From contig MVBO01000001.1 in assembly GCA_002261195.1 (NCBI GenBank), positions 1 to 64,000 on the forward strand: a stretch of DNA of 64,000 bases, in the 5' to 3' direction. Numbering within the stretch: position 1 is the stretch's first letter; each line of letters starts with the position of its first letter. This DNA is from Bifiguratus adelaidae (lineage: Eukaryota; Mucoromycota; Endogonomycetes; Endogonales). The position numbers and the translations under genes were made by a program. The notes under the pieces were generated by a model, which saw only the letters and a list, made by a program, of their open reading frames with translations, was not told the DNA's origin and made no database searches. Positions 45,544 through 57,186 of this stretch are shown piece after piece.

Positions 45544-46381
45544 GGTCTAGAAAAAAATCCCCCTTCTTTCATGCCGAATTCGTCCCGTCTACGCAAGTCG
45601 GGACCGTAATGCATCATCCTCTATCGGTGCTCGATTCAGGGCTTAGAGATCCAACTCTCTGGGCATTGCAACACGCTGCAACACACGATAAACCTTAATC
45701 GGACCCAAAGCCTTGAGAAAGAAGCATTGTTGATGGAAACTACTGGCCGGGATAAGGCGGGCTAGGAGGTTAATCACGGAGTGTTTGAACGTGTCAAAAC
45801 GATCGACAAACATCTGAAGGTGGGCGCAAAGTTGCAGGTTTGACAGCAATCGGTCAAAACAACGTGGCCTTCCCCACAAAAAGCCCCCTTATCGTCCATA
45901 TAGACAGACGTAATTCAGGAGGATGAACAACTCTTCGATCATAAACTTGTAGGCCAATAGGGAAACAGACCTTAGGGGACTGAATGTAGTCAAAAATCAA
46001 ACTTTAATATGCAACTGTTTACGAAGGAGAGAAGCAGAGGGGATTGTCGAAAGGTATGTGGATGAAAAGAGCTATACAGGCGGAGAATGCATAATGATAA
46101 AAGAAAAATGCGAACGGCAGGTGGATAATATGAGGTGAATAATGAAACCCCATTAGATTGAGGTGTACAGTCGCAAAATAGCGAGAGAACTTTTTGAGCG
46201 AGGCAGACGAGTCAGCTCGCCGTACAGCAAGACACCCAGGGTCGTTTGCTGTGCTTTTGAAGGATGATTCGTTCCAGATACTTGATCAAGACTTGCAGTG
46301 ATGCGTAGAATACAGTGAGCTTGCGTTGAAATGCGGGACGATACAATGCATATGGGATCATCATTTAGAGTGCCAATGAAC
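45544..46381. other. Intergenic region: NTMT1 promoter and SFP1 3' region
   Basis: No supported gene. One 79-codon minus-strand frame (45643-45879) lacks domain or neighbour support. The A/T-rich stretch 46080-46380 is probably the 3' UTR of the zinc-finger gene. Confidence 0.45.
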
Positions 46382-47389
46382 TTAGTTTAGGTTCGAGATG
46401 GGGGCGGGACCAGGAGTCGGGGACATGAGACGAGGTTCAAAGGTAGTACCGGAAACACCGAGGCTAGCCAAAACACTGGAGGCTGCGCTCATGTTGTGGA
46501 GGACGGGCATGTGGCTGTGATCAAGATGATACTTGAGACCGTTGAGATTCTTGTAGCGCTTGCCACATTCGGGAACGGGGCATCCGAACGGCTTTTGAGC
46601 AGTTTTGTCTCCGTCAAGGGAAGCGTGGGCGTTGCAATGACCATGTTGATTGTGGTACTTTAGACCATTGGGATTCTTATAAGCCTTGTCACAACCAGGA
46701 ACGGGACATTTGTATGGCTTGTCAGCGTTGGTATTGGTAAGGGAAAGAAGATTGCCGGCTTGAGCGAGGAAATCTTCCTCACCGAGGACATTTTGGGCAT
46801 CACCAAATCCGTTGGAAACCACAAGTTTCTTTGCTACAGGGTTGATGGTATCGAGAGCACCGTTGGATCTCTTCTTGTTACCCTTTTGAGGCGAACGCAG
46901 AATGGATGTGTCAAAGGCAGCGGAATCGTTGTAGGTTTCAAATGCAGGATACTCCAAGCTCTCGGGATGCAAGTCAGCAATAGTGTAACCGTTCTTGGTC
47001 TTTCTACCAAAGAAGCTCTTGGTATCCATGGTATCCATGAGAGGACTTGAGGGAACGGAACCGTCAGAGGAAGACAAGTCATCGTCCAAGGGAGGATGTT
47101 CATCTTCAAAGCGAACATGACTATCCTCGTAATGTTGTAAGAGATCATGAAGATCAGCAAGGATCACACCACAACAAATAAAATCTCGGCAGAAGGATGC
47201 CTCGAACATCAGATTGTCTTCCACCTCCGAAGAAATAGGTGAGGAGTAAAAGTCAAAATGATCACTACGGGTGACGCGTTAGCAACTAGTGGCCACAGCC
47301 AAGAGGTCAAGAACTTACTCAAAGTTGATGGCAGCGTTCTTGGCAAAATTGATGCTTTGACGTCTTACGACCTCTATGGGAGCAGGCAT
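46382..47389 (-). CDS. SFP1: SFP1-like C2H2 zinc-finger transcription factor
   Basis: The short first exon MPAPIEVVRRQSINFAKNAA joins across an intron near 47261-47318 to DDHFDFYSSPISSEVEDNLM. The conserved region FICCGVILADLHDLLQHYED (an SFP1-family N-terminal C2H2 remnant, CC...H...H) follows. Near the C-terminus stand two C2H2 fingers, CPVPGCDKAYKNPNGLKYHN and CPVPECGKRYKNLNGLKYHL, with closing His residues. The repeated PNGLKYH/LNGLKYH pattern is the SFP1/JAZF1 signature. In yeast Sfp1 drives ribosomal protein and growth genes under TOR control. About 315 residues. A long upstream leader with a T-rich tract (about 47480-47495) suggests a long 5' UTR. Confidence 0.87.
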
Positions 47390-49280
47390 GTTGTATATGC
47401 GTGTGTATGGGGTGTGATGGATGAAATGCAAGAAATGCTTTTGACTATAGAACTTTGCAGTCTATGATAATGTATGTTCTTTTTTTTCTTTTGTAGTTGA
47501 TTGTCGATTGGAAGCGGTGAAAAGGCTTCTATGCGAGACCAAATGTTATAATGCAAAGAGATGAAGGTAAAATGCAAGTGTAAAGAGAACGGAAGATGCG
47601 GCCGTCGAAGGAGTTATAAACCTCCAGGAGGCGGGTGCCAATGATTCGGGAATGTGACATTTTGTGTAACAAATAATTCCATTATAAACTACGTTGCCGA
47701 CGATTCGGGACAAGAATTTCCAAATGTCATTTGGCGATGTGGTGTTCGTGTGATGACAAGTGTTTGCCACATTTTTCGGAATTTGTGTCTGATTTCGGTG
47801 AGCTCATAAGAGCCAGGGTTTGTGCCGACATCGGACAGACTGATCCTAAAGCATCGGCGATGGCAAAGATGAATAAGATTCCAAAGATTGCAGCCCGCCG
47901 CCTAGGCGTGTCAGATGGAATAGTAGCATGACAAATGGGATGAACATTGTCACTGCATGTCAGAAATGTCACTTCAACTGTCAAATTTCATAGCGGTATA
48001 ACACGGCTGCACGCGAGGTCAAACCCCGCTCGCTATCATGGGTTTCACTTTCCAATTTCAAGACACTGCCAATGAATCAAGATCGCGCATGCCGCTCTGT
48101 GGCTGGTGCCTCCATCAGTGAGATATTTCCGGTAGAAGCTCTGCCTAGCAGACGTTGATGACAGGTAGCCATCAGGATACATCTTCCGGCCAGTTAGTGC
48201 CAAGCAACTAGTTGTCGGCAGTTGTCGATCTCCGCACTTAAATTGCTGGATGAATTTGATTGGTGGGATCTGCTTAGCATATGTTCAATTTGGAAAGCCG
48301 CGGTTAAATCAGGAAGGCGTTTTAGGTAAGCTGACCCAGCAGCGCCAGAAACATCATAAATGGAAAGTTTACCTTAGAGGGCCTACCTGACCTCTACAGG
48401 GGTAGTTGACATTCAATGTTGGACCCTGTTAGCTGAGTCGCACAAAGACTAGCTGGTTCGTTGCCATAAAGTCAAGCCTCGCTACCATGCAAGCGCGGAC
48501 CTTCAATCAAAAATTGCCTGTCCGGATAAAATCAATAGAATGGTCGAAGGTCGATAAGAGCGAACAAGTCTATGCTCCGTACATCCGCGCTTTCACGTAG
48601 GTGGCGCCTCTCCTTCGCAGGAACTGTCTATCGAGAATTTCTTATCTAGATGCAATCTGATGCGGAACCCACGGCCTGAAACACTGGAGTACGATGACAT
48701 GTGTCACTGCCATTCAGTTCATCTTACAAACGTTATAACCGAAAATAAGCTATTAGGACTAGCGTTAGACGTCTATGACGGAGACTGATTATCAACATTT
48801 GAGTTTGCAAGGGTAAATTAATGGCCTGTTTCAAGGGTGGCACTATCCATTCCAGGCTAAACGTCAATGTAATTAGAGCCAACACGGCCCAATCTTGCAA
48901 GATTTCCTGATCAGTAAGCTGACCCCATGGCTGAAACACATGCTCTCACGCGACAGTGCTACGCGGATTGTTTAGACCCCTGGATCTCCGCAAGGTGGTA
49001 GTGGATACTGCGGATCCATGTGGACGTTGCATGAATTAATTCTCGAACTCCGAACGTTCTCACGATCCTCCGTCGGCCGTATGCTCGAGATTTGAGTGAT
49101 GTAGAATGAGGTGTAATCATGCATACATGTCCCGACCGATGCCTCCTAAGGTCTAGTCCAGGTGCGACCTCCGGGCCTTCAGGTTGTACGTGAACTCTGT
49201 TAGATCGCATTTATATCATACTGTAATCATAATCAGGTATATACATGGCACTAGGCATTAGATTCGGGTATCAAGTTTGA
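47390..49280. other. 1.9 kb gene-poor region
   Basis: The longest non-coding stretch of the window. 47390-47700 is probably SFP1 leader and promoter. From about 47990 to 49280 every frame is broken and no splice-joined domain is seen. There is no simple tandem repeat, terminal inverted repeat or clear transposon remnant. A 6 bp hairpin stem (ATAGCG at 47990-47995 with CGCTAT at 48031-48036) is not a tRNA. The content is unexplained. Confidence 0.5.
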
Positions 49281-51518
49281 TTAGGTTAGTATGGTGAGCT
49301 TGCCGAAACTTTCTTCCATCCATCCCACGTCATCATCCATCATACGTGCAGGACGTCGAGGAGCTATCGTGGGAGCGAATTGGTCGAGAACACCATTATA
49401 CAATCCCTGTAATTTCTCGAGTATGGCTAAGCCTCGTTCACGCATGGGAGGACAAGGTATAGCCAAACCACGATCTGCCAAGTCTAGAGCAATGTCATGT
49501 ATACCGTGCTGCACCAATTGGATGACACACGCGTTCTGGATATGCATTGATAATCGGCGGTTTCCATCTGGAAAGCTGACATTGCTTCGATTGATGATGT
49601 TGACGACGGCGTCTAGGCATTTGAGAATGACAGGTGTAGGTGCTTCTGGACATTTCAGTACGGATGTGAGGCGTTTCGCAATCTCTGTGTTCGATCCGAG
49701 GAATTCACTATTACACCCGAATAAGGTTCATTGGACTCAGGTCACGATCAATCGATCACTTACAGGACGACATCCGAATGAGCCAGACTCGTCACGTTGC
49801 TTAGAATCCAAGCTGATTCCAAGGTAATCTTCCACTCGTCTTCGGTGTACTCTGACCCTCGATCAGATGTGATGGCGCGACAATACTTTTGCACCTTTTG
49901 CATCAGCTCGTGGTCTGCTAGAATGGCTTGCACATGTTCTTCGTCTCCGGCAGCAATGTTGGCAATTGTGAGTAGCGCATCTCGTCGAAGTGATTTGGGT
50001 GCTTTTCGGTGAAGAAATGATTTCAGCATAGGCAATGGATCGCCTTGCAGCAAGACAGTCAGATGCTTGTTTGGCCCGGAGGCGATGTTGATAATGGTGC
50101 GCAAGGCGGGTGTTTGTAGATTTAGATTCTGGATGCTGGCGAATAATGAGATGAACATCGATCTTTCTTTTCGGTCGGCTACTTACCCACATAGCGCCAC
50201 TAGCCGCGTCGTCAGACTTGGCTCTAGATTCAGTTGTCGATAGAATTCTGAAGCATTGTGCATGCTGCTCAATATCCTTGAAATGCCCCAACTGCAGCCT
50301 CATGAGCCTCATTGTTCACTCGCTCCCACATGCGCATCCTTACCATGCGTCCATATTGATTTCGTTGTCATCCAAATGCACGTATTCCGCCAGGGTACTG
50401 AAGGCAGCTTCGTACTGTCACTGAGGTCAGTCTTCCGGCATGATGCTTCAATGATTCAGCCGCTCTTACCGTTTGAGCCCAGTCTTGCATTTTGAACCCA
50501 CCACGACACATGTTTGATAATGCCCACACGAGCACTCGAACGTCGTAATGGATGCCCTTGGCCTTCATATAGGCTACTGCGGAGATATTGTCCTGCCTGG
50601 ATCCGTTGAAACTTCCCACGTTCTCGAGAATGCACTCGCGCAATTGAACCAGTAAAGTGATGACTGATAGCATGATGCCGTCGTGCAACATTACTTCGCG
50701 CATTTGATGCGAGTCACCTGCAATGTTGGATAACGCCCAGGCAGCCTAGAAGGATTGGTCAAACTAGGTAGGATATGAAATTGGACGGCCAACCTGAGTC
50801 TTAAGCGACAAGTTATAGTGATCCATCTCTAGACAATAATGAAGCGCTTGCACTAGTTGCGCATCAACAAGTGCTTGCGTTTGCTGCGAATTGCCAGCCT
50901 AGCCAAAGATCAGTCTCGGGACAAGGACTCCTGTCATGATACCTGCAGCAATGTTGGTGATCACCCAAGCGGTTTCATACTATGGAAGCGGTTCAGACAT
51001 TGACGGGGTTGATCATGTGTAAGAGTAATTACCGGCAATTGTGAACCGTCTTGCAAGAGTAAGAAGTCTCTGAGTCTACCAAGTACGCCTTGCTCTAGTA
51101 CTACATTGATGCGATGGACATTGTTGTCTGCGTGATCATGTGAGCGGGTGGTGGCGTACATGTAACGCTACCAACGTACCTTGCGACAGAAACTTCCTGA
51201 CTTGCATAACGCTCTGATAGCATGCGGCATAGCTATCCAACCACATGTTTTGACATATCACAGGTATCTGTAAAACGCATCCACTGTCAACGACGAGGAC
51301 ACATGACGGGAACTCTTTACCTGTTCTTCCGTCACATGCATGCTCGCATCTTCGTAGCCAGTCTTCTCCAGACCCGTACACGCAAACTTTCTCGTAAGCG
51401 CCTCCAAGTCATCCCCATTGATATCACCCGACGGCACGACGTCGTCGTTCAACTGCTCCGCAGTGATTGAAGTGCTCTCAGGGGTGTTCACACCCTCTTG
51501 ATCTGCATGGAAGGCCAT
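49281..51518 (-). CDS. Importin-alpha-like armadillo-repeat protein lacking an IBB domain
   Basis: The start MAFHADQEGVNTPESTSITA is acidic and polar. There is no Arg/Lys-rich importin-beta-binding segment before the repeats. The ARM repeats keep the importin-alpha W-x3-N pattern in ETAWVITNIAA, AAWALSNIAGDSHQM, VWALSNMCRGG and ESAWILSNVTS. Others have lost the Trp (LRTIINIASGPNKHL, LLTIANIAAGDEEHV). The C-terminal exon ends WMEESFGKLTILT. About ten short introns. The family is importin alpha or a close relative that reads nuclear localisation signals. Loss of the IBB suggests it does not use importin beta in the usual autoinhibited way. Exon edges are approximate. Confidence 0.75.
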
Positions 51519-51689
51519 CACACCAAAGGGTATATTCAACTCGTTCTGCGCCAGTATATATGTTCACGGTACAGAGTAGACGACAACCTAGAAGCCGTTC
51601 AAAAGAAAATGTGGTTGAGTTTGAGAGAGCAAGAGCGAAGTGCACCAAAAATATTGCCTTTATTGGCAAATGTGTATGGAAGTGTAACA

Positions 51690-52836
51690 TCACGAGGCTG
51701 ATCTTCTGTCCAGCTGTCGTATTTCTCTTCCACTCGCTCTAGCTTCTGCTTTTTCGTCCAAGACAGCCTTGGCGTCCTGATCATCTAGTTTGATCACATC
51801 AGCCTCCCATTCTCGCCAACCTGATCTTCCCTGCAGGTATGACAATGTGTTTGGGGTGCTTCTCATACCAAAATCGTGCGTTATATGGCCAGCATTGAGC
51901 ACCGTCAACACAATGACAGCGATATGTACCGGCACGAGAGAGAATGCGCTAATGTAGGTCGTCGCCAAAAACCAGTGCTCGAATTTCCAAAGCTTGTGCT
52001 GACAACCCGGTAAGAGCGACTTGGCAAAGCCCATTTGGAAATAGGCTGCGTGATCTCCAGGATTTAGATACCCACAACAATGCAACTAGTGTTGAAACGT
52101 TAGCATGGAGCAATGAAAGGTTGAGCACACTTACATTGGCCTGGACTGCAACACGTTGACTCATGGTTAGGCTCTTGCGCCATTGATCGCCAAGTTTACT
52201 TCTCAGATTCCATAGATTTTGCTTATATGATAGATAGCCCACCGAGGCAATCAGTGCAAAGCATAGCCACATCAAGAGGATACTAATCGCTAGATATTTG
52301 CGCTGGGCTCTGAACACACCAACGAGTCCGACGAGGGACGTAACGATGCAAAACACAGAGGCTACCGTGGCCATTGTCGGAGTATATAAGCATCGGCGGA
52401 AAGTATCAATTTTCCCGCTGGGAGCGAACACTTACCTACGAGAAGATGTCGATTGACGGTTGCAATCACCGGCGCTCGTTCATAAGCTGTGCAAGGGTCA
52501 ATTCATGGAGCGTCTCATGAGAGCGTCCTCGTTAGCCCACTTACCAAAGCTCCAAGTGGCCAGACATCCGCCAAAAGCAACAAAACCATATAGAAACAGC
52601 TGAACATCATGATGAATCCTTCGTTTTTGATAGATGGCGCTGCTTCAACTCACTAAAAGGTTGACTCCACCGCAAATCATCCTTGATTGTGTCCACCGTC
52701 GCAATTGAAACCATCTGGCTTGTGGATGCTCTTCAACTTCCTTTCCTTTAATCGAGCTTACCGGACTGTCTGCTAACGTAGGACTTGAACTGGAAGAACT
52801 AAAACCGCTCCTGATCAATCGTGCCTTTGGGGTCAT
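51690..52836 (-). CDS. Tetraspanin-like four-helix membrane protein
   Basis: The start MTPKARLIRSGFSSSSSSP gives a cytosolic Ser-rich leader. It is followed by helix 1 (ICGGVNLL|LFLYGFVAFGGCLATW across an intron), helix 2 (VASVFCIVTSLVGLVGVF) and helix 3 (LAISILLMWLCFALIASVGY). The large loop contains LHCCGYLNPGD, the CCG tetraspanin signature, and a later Cys. Helix 4 is SLVPVHIAVIVLTVLN, with a charged C-terminal tail. Fungal tetraspanins (Pls1, Tsp2/3) share this layout and act in polarised growth or appressoria. The role here is inferred. A Met further upstream (about 52883) is followed by an in-frame stop, so the start at 52836 is used. Confidence 0.78.
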
Positions 52837-53260
52837 GTTCACTTACTTTGGGGCATTGGGCTCTGCTTCTGTCTCGTTGATCATGATTGCCCAAGCAAAA
52901 ACAAAGAGAGAAGAGAGAACGGAATGCGAGCGTTCAGATGCCTCTGGTGCCTGCATGAGAAGGATTTATTACAAAAGGTTGGCCATTGGTGCAATGACCC
53001 AATGAAATGTGTGTGTTTGTTGTTGGATAGAGTTGACAGGTCCGACTTGCATTACCATAGTAGAGTAACGCACACTCAAAGGCCATTGAACAAATATAGA
53101 TGCTTGGCGTAAGTTGCGGGGGACTGCGTCTTACGTTACGAGCGGGCAATGGACCGGCCGATCTGCAAACCCAGTCTTTAGGCAGGGAAGAGTATACGCA
53201 AAACAAAGCTTCATGAAGAGAATTATTTCATCAACAATTTGGATACAAAAAACAAGATGA
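52837..53260. other. Intergenic region between tetraspanin and the P-type ATPase
   Basis: Both genes run on the minus strand. The region holds the ATPase 3' region and the tetraspanin promoter; no other gene is supported. Confidence 0.45.
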
Positions 53261-56200
53261 TCAGTTACTCTTGGTCGACATGCTCCGCACTGTACGAATT
53301 GTAGGATACATCTAGAATAACGAATCAGTATATGGTCATGTCTGCGAGTGACTATTGTGCTTACCTGTAGACCTTGAATCTCTGGATTCCAGTTTATAGG
53401 TTTAGCTCTGCGTCTAATGAGCATGCGGAGTGAGGCGTATGCGATAATCACAAAGCCAAAACCGAATGGGATAAGCCAGTAGAGGGGCAACAGGTTACGG
53501 GTTGTACCAAAGACGACCTCAACACCGGGTGTGTAAATGATGAAAGCAGCGAGAGCCGCACCACCGAGGATGGAATAAAAGGTGACACGGTTGGCGAACA
53601 TGTACTTGCCGAAGGGAAGAGTGAGACGAGTCTTGCAAGCAAAGATGTTGAACATTTGCATCGTCATGATTGACCAGTAGTACATGGATTGAGCCTCAGC
53701 CAAGATATCCACCTGTGTTGGTCCGTCAATCCCCTTGTAAGGTTGGGCACTTGAGGTCCAATAGTTGGTAGGGGGTCCAGCGCCCTTTTGCATGACGCGA
53801 GCATCATAAGGTGTGATACCGCGGGAATTGAGGACCACAAAGAAGGCTGTCAAAGCACCGATAGCTTCAATCATACCGATCTCAAGATAAGCCCAAGACA
53901 AAAGTGGGCCATCGACCAAGACTTCAGCTCCAGTATTTTCGAACTTGTCGGCCCAGTATTCCCTGGTGAAGAGCTCGCGGATGTTGTGCGCCAACTTTTG
54001 GAGTCTTGTTTGATCTTCAGGTGCGATAACAACGCCGGCCTCCTCATCAAAGTGAGATCGCGTCCTGCGCAGAGCTCGGCGACGGAATATGTCGATGGTC
54101 TCGGGTGTAACCGGCTTTCGAGGAGGAAGCTTCATTAAACCTTCCTTGGTCTCTGGTGGGTCCCATGCAAATTGCAGCGCAGCAAGCAATTCGAAACCAA
54201 GATCAATCACCAAAATTAAGATAGCCGACAAAGGAAGGGGTATAGGTACGATAACATAGAGCAAATTGGGAATGACTTCTGGCGTAGAGTGGGAAATAGT
54301 ATACTGAATCGACTTTTTGAGGTTGACAAAGATCAATCGACCTTCTTCGATACCGCGAACGGTGCTGGCAAAGTTATCGTCAAGAAGAATCATAGACGCA
54401 GCCTCTTTGGAGACATCGGAACCAGAAACGTTCATTGCGATACCAAGATCGGCCTTCTTGAGAGCAGGCGAGTCGTTCACACCATCACCGGTGACACCAA
54501 CAATGTGACCCATGCTTTGAGCACGACGTACGATTTCCAACTTGTGCTTGGGCGAGGTACGAGCAAAAATGATTTCATTCTTGAGGAAGATGTTGTCCCA
54601 TTCGGCGTCTGTAAGTGTATCGATTTGTTCACCGTGAACAACAATGGCATTGTATTCGTCTTCGCCAATGTCATTCAAGGGTCGTCCAGTTCTCTTAGCA
54701 ACCATGGCCTTGGTGTCACTAAGCATCAAGTTGATCTTGCGTCCAATAGCTTCAGCCGTAAGAGGGTGATCACCGGTAACCATCATAACCTTGATACCAG
54801 CAGCACGGCACTTTCCTATAGCTTCACGGACACCGTGCTTTGGAGGATCTTCAAGCGAGGCTAAACCGACAAAGATGAAGTTGCCGAGAGGGTAGTTCTT
54901 TTCCTTCTTGTCAAAGTGGAAATCTTCAGGATACTGATCCCCAGGAAGGAGCATTTCGGCGAAAGCTAAGACACGATGTCCACGGCTAGCCATATGCTCG
55001 TAAGTCTCATCGTAAGACTTCTTATGCTCATCCGTCAATGGTACAGATTCACCGTTAGGACCGGTGAGTATCTTGTCACAGAGTCGAAGAACGCGTTCAG
55101 GGGCACCCTTGATGAATAAGGTCAAGGGACCGTTGGCATGCGGCTTCTTGTGGATACTCATATGCCACTTTGTGTCCGAATTGAATGGCAATTCAAAGAC
55201 CTTGGGATACTGCTGGGCGAGATCGTCATAGTTGGGCAAATTGGCGGCAGTGTATCGTACAAGACCGGATTCGGTAGCATCACCAAGGATCTCGCGTTCC
55301 TTGATAGGGACATCGGTACGATCAAATTTTGCGCGCGAGCAGAGAGCGGAAATGTACATGATGTCCTCAACACCTGGCTTACCAAGGCCGGCGGTATCCT
55401 TCTCCGATCCGGCCTGGGTGGTAGCATCGTACAGAGTGCCGCAAGTCCAAAGGTTGGTGGTCGTCATTTGGTTACGGGTTAATGTACCAGTCTTGTCGGT
55501 AGCCAAAAGAGTGATGGCACCGAGCGTCTCGACACCTTGAAGATCTTTGACGAGGACATTTTGTTCCGCCATGCGCTTGGCAGCAATAGTCAAGAGCATA
55601 GTGACTGTGGCGGGCAAACCTTCAGGAACCCAAGCGACAAAGATACCAATGGCAAAGTTGAGCGCAAGCGACACATTGTTGTTGTTCACAGGGAAGGCGA
55701 TACCGAAGAATACGATGGCGGTGACGATGGCGATGGTGGCGATAATCTTGACAAAATTGTCAATCTCGTGGGCGAGAGGAGACTTTGTCTTGTCTTCGCC
55801 AGCCGTCAGGTTGGCAATCTGTCCCAAAACTGTAGCGTCGCCTGTTCTGATGACAATACCATAGGCTTCACCAGAAATAACCAAAGTACTGTTGAACATG
55901 AGATTGGTGGCCTCAAGAGGGTTCTTCATGTCATTGTCCTTGCCACGCTCCTGAGGTTCCGATTCACCCGTGAGAGAAGAATTGTCGACCTTACAATCAG
56001 AAGAGGCAAACACGATGATATCTGCCGGCGTCTTGTCACCCATGCGACAAAAGACAACATCACCGGGGACCAATGAGGACGCTTCGATTTGTGCAAGCTT
56101 GCCATCACGGAGACACATACACTTGGCTGGAATCATGTTTAGGAAAGATTCCAGAAGAGCTTGAGACTTTTGTTGTTGGTAGAATTCGATAAAGGCATTG

Positions 56201-56826
56201 ATGAAAGCAACCGCAATAAGAATGGCTCCCAAATAAGTCTAGACGGTGACGACATGAGTGACAAGTTGCACGTGGCGTGATCAAACACTTACGTTTTGAA
56301 AGTTGTCCTTAAAGTCGATACCCAAGAGAATGTACTCCAGAATACCAGCTAGGATCAAGAGCAAATTGAACAAACTTAAAAGACAATCCAAAAACTTGAG
56401 GATCGGATGTCTCTTCTTGGGGGGCGTCAACACGTTGGGACCATGCTCATGCAACAGCTGCTCTGCCTGCTGACTTGTGAGACCTCCCGATTCACCAGGT
56501 TTCTCCATATTGATCCTTGTCTCGTATCGCTCAGCCACTTCAGCGTGTGGAAAGAGGTGCTCGTCAATGTTGACATTTTTCTTCTCCGCCTCCTCCTCAC
56601 GCTTCCGACGATTCTTTTCCTTCTCAGACATGACCTGAGGGATAGAAGGACGTCTAGTCATAGGCGCACCAAACGCTTCCTCCTCTCCACTGCCTCTTGT
56701 ACGATCTGGCTTGACAGTGGGCGTAAACTGAATCTTGTTGCTTCCATGAGGATACTGAGTCACCCCCATGGCGTTTGTGGGCAACCTCTGATCCTGGTCC
56801 CCCATCTGATCCTCTTCGTTCTCCAT
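53261..56826 (-). CDS. Type IIC P-type ATPase, Na+,K+-ATPase alpha-subunit-like
   Basis: Plasma-membrane cation pump of about 1,150 residues. Order: a polar N-terminus starting MENEEDQMGDQDQRL, the helices LFNLLLILAGILEYILLG and (after an intron near 56237-56290) LGAILIAVAFINAFIEF, the actuator motif SLTGESEP, M4 WVPEGLPATVTML, the phosphorylation site LLATDKTGTLTRNQM, the nucleotide-site region FIKGAPERVL, and the hinge MVTGDHPLTA with GDGVNDSPAL. The ten-helix layout and closing region match the IIC subfamily found in animals and early-diverging fungi. The last intron (53 nt, about 53311-53363) joins QGLQ to MYPTIRTVRSMSTKSN. No beta-subunit gene is in the window. Whether it moves Na+/K+ or H+/K+ cannot be told. 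Confidence 0.92.
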
Positions 56827-57186
56827 GACCAAGATGAAGAAGGCAAAAAGAGCTCATGACGCTTTTTATACCTCAATGCTATCCATATTAGGAAAGTGCA
56901 TTGCGTGGCTGTCTGACTTGTGCAGTCAACAACAGCACAATATACTCTACAAACATACCATTCGACCTTCTCGGTCTTCGAATGGAAGTTGAGGATACCC
57001 CTATTCAGCCATCTCTTTCCATATATGCGCTCTACCCCTTGCTCTTCCTTTCATTTCCTTTCCCCTTGCCTTCAAATGGCGCATTGCCCTTGACAGTCAC
57101 CCCTCCAATTCTGCAATCTGATTGGTTCATGAGAGTTTCATCGCATTCGTACGTGCATTCGTACAACGATTTCCTTTTATGGACAT
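56827..57186. promoter_or_regulatory. Divergent promoter between the ATPase and amidohydrolase genes
   Basis: Short open frames only. CT-rich tracts at about 57010-57075 look like core-promoter sequence. No coding segment is supported. Confidence 0.4.

Noticed and set aside
45643-45879. 79-codon minus-strand frame between NTMT1 and SFP1
   Set aside because: No domain, no neighbour support, and length within chance expectation.
47985-48040. tRNA-like hairpin with ATAGCG/CGCTAT stem
   Set aside because: Only about 47 nt long, with no D arm, anticodon arm or proper B box.
49291-49827. 178-codon plus-strand frame over the importin-alpha-like gene
   Set aside because: Antisense to supported exons, with no domain and low-complexity composition.
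52814-52852. CCCCAAAG repeated around GTAAGT at the tetraspanin start, as a second intron-gain trace
   Set aside because: The implied intron would be about 22 nt, below a workable size. A simpler reading is that translation starts at MTPKARL.
54289-54864. 191-codon plus-strand frame over the P-type ATPase
   Set aside because: Antisense to the conserved ATPase core.
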